A DNA stretch of 6,796 nt from Rikenellaceae bacterium (GTDB lineage: Bacteria > Bacteroidota > Bacteroidia > Bacteroidales > UBA932). The stretch lies in the NCBI GenBank assembly GCA_900767375.1, contig CAAFYX010000118.1, positions 1-6,796 of the forward strand. Direction: 5' to 3'. The notes below the pieces were generated by a model. That model did no database searches and was not told the DNA's origin. It worked only from the letters and a program-made list of their open reading frames with translations. Shown one piece after another: positions 1-5,972 of this stretch. The position numbers and the translations under genes were made by a program. Position 1 is the first letter of the stretch. Every line of letters starts with the position of its first letter.

Positions 1-256
1 CCACCCAAAGGATATTGGCCACATAGAACAGCCACTTCTTCCTGTCCTTGAAAAGGAACTGCGGGACCAGAAGGTAGAAGTTGAGGAAATACAGCAGGCA
101 CAGAGGGCCGTTGAACCTGAGGCCTCCCAGAAGTGCCATCTTCGTAAAACCGGCACCGGCCGTCGCGAAACTCGTGACGGCTGGTGATACAAGGACCCAA
201 ATCCAGGCTGCGATCTGGGCTATGTGGATGAATACGTTGCTCTTATTGCTCTTCAT
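1..256 (-). CDS. Membrane protein, N-terminus of a probable LytS/YehU-type sensor histidine kinase (partial)
   Basis: Only the first 85 codons are present; the gene runs off the left edge. Starting from the ATG at 256-254, the translation has a short polar start (MKSNKSN), a first hydrophobic segment at about residues 8-30, and a second at about 48-69 containing GPLCLLYFLNFYLLVPQFLF, followed by a basic turn (KDRKK) and the start of a third hydrophobic stretch. The N-F-Y-L-L-V-P-x-F-L-F-K pattern before a basic loop is, from memory of the family, typical of the multi-TM sensor region of Bacteroidota histidine kinases with the His_kinase (PF06580) domain. These usually pair with a LytTR response regulator encoded just downstream. 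The kinase domain itself lies outside the window, so the assignment is inferred from the membrane region only. The gene follows the outer-membrane protein gene by 27 bp on the same strand. A TAnnTTTG element sits 5 bp before the ATG, so it may have its own promoter. It could instead be another multi-TM protein. Confidence 0.7.
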   Translation of the reverse strand, partial: MKSNKSNVFIHIAQIAAWIWVLVSPAVTSFATAGAGFTKMALLGGLRFNGPLCLLYFLNFYLLVPQFLFKDRKKWLFYVANILWV

Positions 257-261
257 AGAGG

Positions 262-269
262 CAAATATA
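262..269 (-). promoter_or_regulatory. Putative Bacteroidota -7 promoter element for the partial kinase gene
   Basis: On the minus strand the sequence reads TATATTTG, an exact match to the Bacteroidota -7 consensus TAnnTTTG. It lies in the 27-bp gap after the outer-membrane protein stop codon, and only CCTCT separates it from the ATG. No convincing -33 TTTG is seen 19-21 bp upstream. If used, the transcript would begin almost at the start codon. Confidence 0.45.
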
Positions 270-283
270 AGAAATTCTGCGGA

Positions 284-2755
284 TTACATCATCATCGTGC
301 CAAGGCTTTCGGTGAGGCTGGTGGAGTTGAGCTCGGAGTCATCGGATGCGCGGCGGTTGACTTTCTTCGAGCCGTAGTTGCCCTGCTTTCCGAAGGAGTA
401 TGAGATGCTGGCTGAAACCTGACCCATAGGCACTGTGGTGGACATTCTGTTCTCGAAGCCTTCGCCTGTGGTGGTCTGCTCGATCTTCATCTTGAAGCCG
501 TCCTTGAGGGAGGCGTTGGCATTGACGGAGACATTGAGTTTGCCGTCGAGGAAGGACTTGCTGATGCCGCCCATCACCATGTTGATTCCGGTGGAAGTAC
601 CCTGGAGGCTGACGGAGCTGCCTGCGTTGATGATGTTGGCGCTGAGCCTGAGGTCGAGCGGAAGGGTCTGCTGGATGCCGAGCATGAGGTTGTGGGACCA
701 GCCGCTGTTGCTCTGTGCGAGAGCCTCGCTCTGAAGGTCGGTGTAGCTGATGGCGCCGTTCACGATGATGCGGGTCTTGTTAGTAGGCATCCACATTGCA
801 TAGCCGTTGAGGCCGGTGGTGATGTTGCGGACGATGTTGCCGTAGGTGGTGTTCAGGATGTTGTTGGCATCGAAGAAGCTGTACTGGGAGATACCGCCGT
901 CGGTGAGGCTGCCGCGAAGGGTGATGTTCGTGATGAACTTCGGGGTGAAGAGGTTGTAGACGAGGCTCACGTTGTGGGTGTTCTCGGTGGAGAGCGAGGT
1001 GTTGCCGTAAGTCAGGCTGAGAGGGTCGCTGGTGTCGACGTAAGGGTTCAGGTAGGTGATGCCCGGACGGCTGATCCTCATATTGTAGGAGAGACCGAGG
1101 TTGGAGGTCTGGCTGAGGTTGTACTGGAGGCTGAGAGCCGGGACGAGGTTGCCGTAGCTGAGGCTGAAGTCGCTTCCCTGCCCTGAAGTGTAAGTGACGT
1201 CCTGCCAGGTGTACTCGTAGCGGAGGCCGGCCTTCACTCCGAAGAGTCCGAACTGTCCTGCGTATTCTGCGTATGCGGAGCCAATCTTGTTAGTATAGTC
1301 ATAGTTGAGGGAACCCGCAGCGGTAGGCTCGAATGATGTGCCGTTCCAGATGAAATTGGTCTGGTCGGAGGAGTTGTCACGGTAGATGAGCTTGCTTCCG
1401 AAGCTGAGGGACTGGCCCTTGGCGAGCGGAGTGGTGAAGTCGGCCTGGAGGATGTGGCTGAGGGAGTTGCTCTTGCCATCAGCTTTCCTGTCGGTGAGGT
1501 CGAGGCCGGAGATGGCCGAGCCGCCGAAGGTATTGAGGGTATTGTTCACTGAAGGAGTGCCGGTGAACTGGTATGAGAGGACCAGAGAGCGGCCCGGAGT
1601 GTCATTCCAGCTGTGCTGGTAGTCGAGGGACGCGTTGATGGAGTTGTGGGACATCTCGGTGTTGCTGATGCCGTCGTAGCCGGTGGTGGTGGCGTCAGGG
1701 TAGGTGATGAGGGTGGAGGTGAGACCGTCGGAGGTGGAGTTGAAGCTCATGATGCTGGCTGTGGCGGAGAGGATGTTCTCGGAATCGATCTCGTAGTTGG
1801 CGCTGACGCTGCCCATCTTCATAGGGCTCTTCATGTCCGATTCGGTGGTGGTGAGGGTGCTCATCTGGCCTGCAGGGGTGTCCTGGATGCGCTCGATGGT
1901 GGTGGAGGTGCCGTCATTGCTCATGGAGTTCACGCTGCCGTTGAGGCTGAGGCTGAACTTGTCCTTCTGCATGCTGTAGTACACGCTGCCGCCGAATCCC
2001 CTGGAGCTGGCCTGGGCGGTGACTGTGCCGTACTGGCCTTCAGCGATGGACTGGCCGCCGGTGGCGACGGTATTGGTGGTGATGTTGAGGATGCCGCCGG
2101 CGCCTTCAGCGTCCTGCTTCACACCCGGGTTGGTGACGACGTCGATGCTCTTCACCATGCTTGCAGGGAGGACCTTGAAGACCTGGGAAGGGTTTGCTGA
2201 CATCATCTGGTTAGGCTTGCCGTCCACATAGACCTGGAAGGAGGAGCTGCCGTTCACAGTGATGTTGTCCTGACCGTCGACGGATACCATAGGGACCTTG
2301 CGGAGCATGTCGAGGACTGTGCTGGCCTGGGCGTCGACGTCATCCTCGACCTTGTAGGTGATCTTGTCGACCTCCATCTTAACAAGGTTCTTCTGGGCGA
2401 CGACGGATGCAGCGTCGAGCGTCTCGGCATCGTCCTCGACGAGGATGCTGCCGAGGTCACATATTTCTTCGGAGCCGCTGAGGGTGAACGGGACGCGGAC
2501 GTCGAGGCGGCCGAGGTTGCTGAAGAGCATGACATACTCGCCGGTGCCGGCGAGGCCGTACTCGAAGGAGCCGTCCTCGGCGGTCATGGTGTAGGCGATG
2601 GCCTTGGAAAGGTCGGCGGAGTTGAAGAACTGCAGGGTGGCGAAGCATTCGCCCTCGCGGGTCTGAGAGTCAAGGACCACTCCCTTTACGGTGGTCTGTG
2701 CTGATGCGGCGATGCAGACAAGAGCTGCGATGATGGTAGTGAAAATCTGTTTCAT
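284..2755 (-). CDS. Outer-membrane beta-barrel protein, TonB-receptor-like (CarboxypepD_reg-like + plug + OMP_b-brl_3)
   Basis: This is a predicted outer-membrane barrel of 823 residues, within the usual range for the family. The signal peptide is residues 1-19 (MKQIFTTIIAALVCIAASA, cleavage before Q20). Residues about 22-106 form a CarboxypepD regulatory-like beta domain (VKGVVLDSQTREGE, then AEDGSFEYGL). A plug domain follows at about 113-228, with the recognisable segments MLRKVPMVSVDG, QVYVDGKPN, LPASMVKSIDVVTNPG and GAGGILNITTN. From about 229 to 790 come alternating aromatic/polar strands rich in Ser, Thr and Asn (for example SLSYQF-like and ISYSFGK segments). The layout fits the PF14905 outer membrane protein family, related to TonB-dependent receptors; the substrate cannot be read from the sequence. 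There is no obvious TonB box and no SusD partner nearby, so a SusCD nutrient-uptake pair is unlikely. A 33-residue Ser/Lys/Arg-containing tail follows the last strand. The ATG is preceded by an A-rich leader and a TAnnTTTG element. The downstream neighbour is the probable kinase. Confidence 0.9.
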   Translation of the reverse strand: MKQIFTTIIAALVCIAASAQTTVKGVVLDSQTREGECFATLQFFNSADLSKAIAYTMTAEDGSFEYGLAGTGEYVMLFSNLGRLDVRVPFTLSGSEEICDLGSILVEDDAETLDAASVVAQKNLVKMEVDKITYKVEDDVDAQASTVLDMLRKVPMVSVDGQDNITVNGSSSFQVYVDGKPNQMMSANPSQVFKVLPASMVKSIDVVTNPGVKQDAEGAGGILNITTNTVATGGQSIAEGQYGTVTAQASSRGFGGSVYYSMQKDKFSLSLNGSVNSMSNDGTSTTIERIQDTPAGQMSTLTTTESDMKSPMKMGSVSANYEIDSENILSATASIMSFNSTSDGLTSTLITYPDATTTGYDGISNTEMSHNSINASLDYQHSWNDTPGRSLVLSYQFTGTPSVNNTLNTFGGSAISGLDLTDRKADGKSNSLSHILQADFTTPLAKGQSLSFGSKLIYRDNSSDQTNFIWNGTSFEPTAAGSLNYDYTNKIGSAYAEYAGQFGLFGVKAGLRYEYTWQDVTYTSGQGSDFSLSYGNLVPALSLQYNLSQTSNLGLSYNMRISRPGITYLNPYVDTSDPLSLTYGNTSLSTENTHNVSLVYNLFTPKFITNITLRGSLTDGGISQYSFFDANNILNTTYGNIVRNITTGLNGYAMWMPTNKTRIIVNGAISYTDLQSEALAQSNSGWSHNLMLGIQQTLPLDLRLSANIINAGSSVSLQGTSTGINMVMGGISKSFLDGKLNVSVNANASLKDGFKMKIEQTTTGEGFENRMSTTVPMGQVSASISYSFGKQGNYGSKKVNRRASDDSELNSTSLTESLGTMMM

Positions 2756-2790
2756 AATATTGCGTTTTTTTGTTTCCGTGTTTCTGGACG

Positions 2791-2798
2791 CAAAATTA
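2791..2798 (-). promoter_or_regulatory. Putative Bacteroidota -7 promoter element for the outer-membrane protein gene
   Basis: The minus strand reads TAATTTTG, matching TAnnTTTG. It lies 35 bp before the ATG at 2755, so the predicted leader is about 30 nt. That leader contains an A-run (ACAAAAAAAC) and no Shine-Dalgarno sequence, as is usual in this phylum. No clear TTTG is seen at the -33 position. The element suggests the outer-membrane protein gene can be transcribed separately from the upstream peptidase homologue. Confidence 0.5.
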
Positions 2799-2813
2799 TG
2801 TCACAGGAAGGCC

Positions 2814-2833
2814 GGTCGAGCCGTATTTCGACC
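2814..2833. other. Small inverted repeat upstream of the outer-membrane protein promoter
   Basis: GGTCGA (2814-2819) and TCGACC (2828-2833) form a perfect 6-bp inverted repeat around an 8-nt loop. It lies between the stop codon of the peptidase homologue and the -7 element at 2791-2798. On the minus strand it is not followed by a T-run, so it is not a canonical intrinsic terminator. It could be a weak terminator, an operator overlapping the -33 region, or chance. Confidence 0.25.
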
Positions 2834-2863
2834 AACTCCCGATTTTCTTCGACGAAATCCCCT

Positions 2864-3868
2864 TTACTGGAGAGAAAGCCAGCGGGAAATGAGCAGGGCG
2901 CGCTTGCGGAGCACCTCGTAGTTCAGGGTCCGGAGGCTGTCATCGACCTTGTTTGTGTTCATCGTGATGCCCGAAGTGAAAAGCACTGCGGGGATGCCGT
3001 GCTCGATGAATACGCGCTGCTCTCCGATACGTCTGAGGAAGAGGTCGGTGAAGTCATCGCTGCGGTAATAGTCGAAGGAGACGTTCATATAAAGCCGCGA
3101 GCTGTAATTGGCCTCGGTGATGGTGCTGCGGAGCGCCGGGGACGTGGTGAGCATTATCAGATAGTCCTCGCGGCCCCTGGTGACGGGCTCCAGGGAGGAG
3201 CCGATGATGTCGAGATTGACCATGGCCTCTATGGCGTCAGGGGTGATGGTCCTGCCGGTCACCGGGTTCAGGAAAGAGCCGGACGCCAGCCCACTGTACA
3301 GGGCGGCGGCGCCGGCCATGTTCAGCTGCTTGGCGTCGAGGGCGGCGAAGATGATGTTCGCACGGCATGAACGGCCGAGGACGCTGAGGCTGCGAAGGGT
3401 TCGGGCGATGTCCAGAAGGGCCGCGACTCCGGAGGCGTTGGAGTCAGCGCCGGGATAGTAACGGCCGGCGAGGATGCCGATGCCGTCGTAGTGGGCGGTG
3501 ACGATTATGTACCTGTCGGAAGGGACCGGCGCCGGGCAGAAGCCCAGGACATTGTGGCCGGCGGTGCCTGACAACGGGAATGACTGGAAATAGGAGCCGT
3601 CAGCCCCGTTTCTGCCCATCGGCAGAAGGGACATGGACTTGAACCGCCGGGCGATCCAGAAGGAAGCCTCGACAGCGCCCCTGGTCCCGGTGGCGCGGCC
3701 TTCGCAGAGGGTGTCAGCCAGGAAGCTGACACTTTCGCGAAGGCCGTCCGCAGTGATGAGGCTCTCACTGACGGACTTCGTGAAATCCGCCTCCTGAGCC
3801 ACGCCTGACAGCGGGCGGAAGAGGAGGAAAACCAGCAGGAGATATGTTATTTTTCGGCTCAAACCCAA
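2864..3868 (-). CDS. Exported M28-family peptidase homologue with a degenerate active site
   Basis: This 334-residue protein has an N-terminal hydrophobic signal segment (ITYLLLVFLLF) with likely cleavage after VA at about residue 24, so it is predicted to be periplasmic or surface-exposed. The M28 zinc-peptidase fold is recognisable from TAHYDGIG (H126), PGADSNASGVAALLDIAR (D142), MVNLDIIG (D220) and a C-terminal GIPAVLFTSG...LNYE segment. H126, D142 and D220 correspond to the ligands of one zinc plus the bridging aspartate. The usual Glu-Glu pair (catalytic base plus second-zinc ligand) is replaced by K180-Q181 in LDAKQLNMAG. The final histidine ligand, expected in a YHxPxD-like motif, is N306 in TNKVDDS. 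Classical two-zinc aminopeptidase activity is therefore doubtful; a pseudoenzyme, a binding protein or a one-metal variant is possible. There is no in-frame ATG before residue 79, so the start must be a non-ATG codon: TTG at 3868, or the second TTG at 3862. The ORF is intact, which argues against simple decay. Confidence 0.85.
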   Translation of the reverse strand: MGLSRKITYLLLVFLLFRPLSGVAQEADFTKSVSESLITADGLRESVSFLADTLCEGRATGTRGAVEASFWIARRFKSMSLLPMGRNGADGSYFQSFPLSGTAGHNVLGFCPAPVPSDRYIIVTAHYDGIGILAGRYYPGADSNASGVAALLDIARTLRSLSVLGRSCRANIIFAALDAKQLNMAGAAALYSGLASGSFLNPVTGRTITPDAIEAMVNLDIIGSSLEPVTRGREDYLIMLTTSPALRSTITEANYSSRLYMNVSFDYYRSDDFTDLFLRRIGEQRVFIEHGIPAVLFTSGITMNTNKVDDSLRTLNYEVLRKRALLISRWLSLQ

Positions 3869-3889
3869 GTTTTCGGTACAATAAATGCT

Positions 3890-3897
3890 TATATTTG
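3890..3897 (+). promoter_or_regulatory. Putative -7 promoter element for the TPR-hydrolase operon
   Basis: TATATTTG on the plus strand matches TAnnTTTG and lies 47 bp before the TPR ATG at 3945. Transcription would start near 3902, leaving a leader of about 40 nt that ends in an A-rich stretch (ATAAAAAAAT) without a Shine-Dalgarno sequence. No strong -33 motif is visible; the nearest T-run is TTTT at 3870-3873, closer than usual. Confidence 0.5.
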
Positions 3898-3908
3898 CAA
3901 AGTTTGGT

Positions 3909-3916
3909 CAAATGTA
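3909..3916 (-). promoter_or_regulatory. Putative -7 promoter element for the M28-homologue gene
   Basis: The minus strand reads TACATTTG, matching TAnnTTTG, 40 bp before the proposed TTG start. A seven-T run lies about 20 bp upstream of it (positions 3937-3943, minus strand), a possible weak -33 region. The predicted start near 3904 almost coincides with that of the facing plus-strand promoter. Confidence 0.45.
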
Positions 3917-3944
3917 ACCATTTCCGTCCATATTATAAAAAAAT

Positions 3945-5972
3945 ATGAAACGCACGATAGCAATTCTGTTCGCATTCATACTCTGTCTGCAGGCTTCCGC
4001 CCAGTATGACAGGGACGTCTTCTATTTCCGCGGCAGATCTGCTCTGGCTGACGGAAAATACGCCCAGGCCATCGAGAACTTCAACATCCTGGCGCGCCTC
4101 GACACCACTGACTACTGGACCTTCTTCTTCCGCGGCATCGCCAAATACAATCTCGGAGACCTGCGCGGAGCAAACCAGGACTTCGACGCGGCCATACGCA
4201 CCAATCCCGTATTCACCGACGGCTACCACTACCGCGCCATCACGCTGAGCCGCTTCGGCCGCTATGACGAGGCCTTCAGCGACTTCGACACCGCCATCAA
4301 GCTCCGACCGGGCAATACCGGCATATACTTCAGCCGGGGAGTGACCTACTTCCTCGCCCAGCAGTTCGACAACGCCATCAAGGACTTCGACAAATATATA
4401 AAGAAGGAGCCCAAGGACCCGTCGGCCTACCTGAACCGCGGAGCATCCTACCTTTTCCTCGGAGACACCCTCAAGGCCATAAACGACTACAACAAAGCCA
4501 TCAAGCTCGACCGCTTCGAGCCCGAAGGCTTCATCCGGCGCGGCCGCCTCTACGCGGAGCAGGGCAGATACGACCTCGCCATCGAGGACATGGACCACGC
4601 CATCGAGCTGGACCCTTCGAACACCTTCGCCTACTTCAACCGCGCCATAATGTACTACGACAACCACGAGTACAACTCCGCGATGAAGGACCTCAACAGG
4701 GTGCTGGAGGACGAGCCGGGCAATGCCCTCACCCTCTACAACAGAAGCCTTATCAATGCCCAGGTCGGGAACTACGAGGAGGCTCTTGCGGACATGGACA
4801 GGGTGATCAACATCAACCCTAACAATGTCCTGGCCTACTTCAACCGCGCCTCCTACTTCATCTCCATGGGAAGGTACCAGGACGCAGTCGAGGATTATGA
4901 CAGGACCATCGAGCTCTACCCGGACTTCGCCAAGGCCTACCTTAACCGCTCTTACGCGAAGAACATGCTGGGCCGCAGCCGCGAGTCCCGGGAGGACTAC
5001 CAGATGGCGCAGAAGAAGATACGAGAGTACCACGCCACGGATGCCGGCTCCTTCGCCGACACTACCAGGAAATACAGTTCCCTGCTCGCACTGGACGCGG
5101 ACTTCGCGAAGAAGGACTTTGACAATGAGCTCCTGCAGCACCGCGACATCGACATCCGTCTGAAGCCGCTCTACCGCTTCGCCCTCTCCGAGAGCCGGGC
5201 GGGCACTTCGATGGCCCTCCAGAACAGATATGAGAACGCCCTTCTGGACAAGTTCATCGCCGACTCCCCCGTCCCGATGGTCATAACCAACTCCGACCAG
5301 GCGCCGGTAGCAGCCATTCAGGGAAGGCTAGAGAACGCCCTGTACGGCGACAGCAGCTCAGGAGCCGGCTCCGTCAGGCTCTCAAGGGCCAGGATAGACT
5401 TCATAAGAGGACTCTACGCGCTCCAGGACAAGCAGTTCAACTCCGCCCTCGGCAGCTTCGACAATGCCATCGACGAAGCCGCCGATGACACCATGGAGGA
5501 AAGATACTCCGACATATACAAGGCTTTCTACCTGATGAACAGGGGCGTGCTGCGGGCGGAGATGATAGACTTCATCGCCTCCATCCAGAGCAATGTCCAG
5601 ACGCTCACAATGGATGACCAGGGCACCACCCGGGCACGTGTGAGCGACCAGGTCACCCATTCATATGACTATACCGAAGCCATAGAGGACATGGAGGCTG
5701 CACTGGACATCATCCCCGACAACCCTTACATCCTCTTCAATCTCGGCAATCTCTACTGCCTGTCGTCACAGCTCGTGGGATCCATCGACAGCTACGACAG
5801 GGCCATAAGCATAAACCCTTACATGGGAGATGCATATTACAACCGCGGACTGGTCCTCATCTACCTGAAGGACAAGGAGAAAGGGTGCATCGACCTGTCA
5901 CGGGCAGGCGAGCTGGGAGTAGGAGACTCATACAGTGTCATTTCAAAATATTGTGAGGATGACAAGCAGTAG
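3945..5972 (+). CDS. Exported tetratricopeptide-repeat (TPR) protein
   Basis: This 675-residue protein has a signal peptide at residues 1-19 (MKRTIAILFAFILCLQASA, cleavage before Q20). The residues before Cys14 (FIL) do not make a lipobox, so a soluble periplasmic location is more likely than a lipoprotein. About ten consecutive 34-residue TPR units fill residues 24-363, with the usual pattern of aromatic/small residues, such as AYLNRGASYLFLGDTLKAIN followed by DYNKAIKLD. Residues about 364-480 are not TPR-like, and a second TPR-rich block covers about 481-660, ending in KEKGCIDLSRAGELG. TPR superhelices bind proteins; the partner here is unknown. The ATG is preceded by an A-rich leader and by a TAnnTTTG element 47 bp upstream. 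The last 14 bp overlap the start of the WalJ-type hydrolase gene in another frame, so the two genes are very probably one operon with coupled translation. The TPR identity is firm; the function is not known. Confidence 0.92.
   Translation: MKRTIAILFAFILCLQASAQYDRDVFYFRGRSALADGKYAQAIENFNILARLDTTDYWTFFFRGIAKYNLGDLRGANQDFDAAIRTNPVFTDGYHYRAITLSRFGRYDEAFSDFDTAIKLRPGNTGIYFSRGVTYFLAQQFDNAIKDFDKYIKKEPKDPSAYLNRGASYLFLGDTLKAINDYNKAIKLDRFEPEGFIRRGRLYAEQGRYDLAIEDMDHAIELDPSNTFAYFNRAIMYYDNHEYNSAMKDLNRVLEDEPGNALTLYNRSLINAQVGNYEEALADMDRVININPNNVLAYFNRASYFISMGRYQDAVEDYDRTIELYPDFAKAYLNRSYAKNMLGRSRESREDYQMAQKKIREYHATDAGSFADTTRKYSSLLALDADFAKKDFDNELLQHRDIDIRLKPLYRFALSESRAGTSMALQNRYENALLDKFIADSPVPMVITNSDQAPVAAIQGRLENALYGDSSSGAGSVRLSRARIDFIRGLYALQDKQFNSALGSFDNAIDEAADDTMEERYSDIYKAFYLMNRGVLRAEMIDFIASIQSNVQTLTMDDQGTTRARVSDQVTHSYDYTEAIEDMEAALDIIPDNPYILFNLGNLYCLSSQLVGSIDSYDRAISINPYMGDAYYNRGLVLIYLKDKEKGCIDLSRAGELGVGDSYSVISKYCEDDKQ
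4014..5033 (+). repeat. Array of about ten degenerate 102-bp TPR-coding repeats
   Basis: Residues 24-363 of the TPR protein divide into ten 34-residue units starting near residues 24, 58, 92, 126, 160, 194, 228, 262, 296 and 330, with no insertions between units. Conserved features recur at the same phase, such as Y-x-N/S-R-G/A near the start of a unit and A-I-x-D-x-x-x-A-I-x-L-x-P near its end. The DNA copies have diverged, so this is an old protein-level repeat rather than a recent tandem duplication. Confidence 0.75.

Larger units (their letters stand above)
3890..3916. repeat. Inverted repeat formed by two facing -7 elements in the divergent intergenic region
   Basis: TATATTTG (3890-3897) and CAAATGTA (3909-3916) form an inverted repeat matching at 7 of 8 positions around an 11-bp spacer. 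Each arm is also a promoter-like element reading inward. The symmetry may simply reflect the two promoters, or it may be a binding site for a dimeric regulator of both transcription units. Confidence 0.4.

Noticed and set aside
81..377. Plus-strand open frame (98 codons) at the left end
   Set aside because: It overlaps the kinase-like N-terminus, the promoter gap and the end of the outer-membrane protein gene, and shows no coding signature.
692..1186. Plus-strand open frame (164 codons)
   Set aside because: It is antisense to the outer-membrane barrel region, with Val/Ala/Glu-rich composition and no domain.
1613..2200. Plus-strand open frame (195 codons) rich in Gly, Val and Ala
   Set aside because: It lies opposite the barrel of the outer-membrane protein; its low-complexity composition is what the GC-rich reverse strand of Ser/Thr/Asp codons gives.
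284..2755. Possible SusC-type nutrient uptake receptor
   Set aside because: There is no SusD partner, no glycan-degradation genes in the window, and the plug and barrel look like the shorter PF14905 family rather than the SusC group.
2841..2859. Second hairpin-like sequence (GATTT...AAATC) after the peptidase homologue
   Set aside because: The stem is only 5 bp and AT-rich, with a 9-nt loop and no T-run in the minus direction; too weak to call a terminator.
2798..3370. Plus-strand open frame (190 codons)
   Set aside because: It is opposite the M28 homologue, whose motifs are unmistakable on the minus strand; there is no motif or plausible start context on the plus strand.
3945..4004. Possible lipoprotein signal at Cys14 of the TPR protein
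   Set aside because: The residues before the cysteine (F-I-L) lack the small residue required at -1 of a lipobox, and a good signal peptidase I site (ASA-Q) follows.
3933..5141. Long minus-strand open frame (402 codons) opposite the TPR gene
   Set aside because: It is antisense to a clear TPR coding region. Its Val/Gly/Glu-rich, periodic translation mirrors the repeated TPR codons, and it has no recognisable domain or signal.
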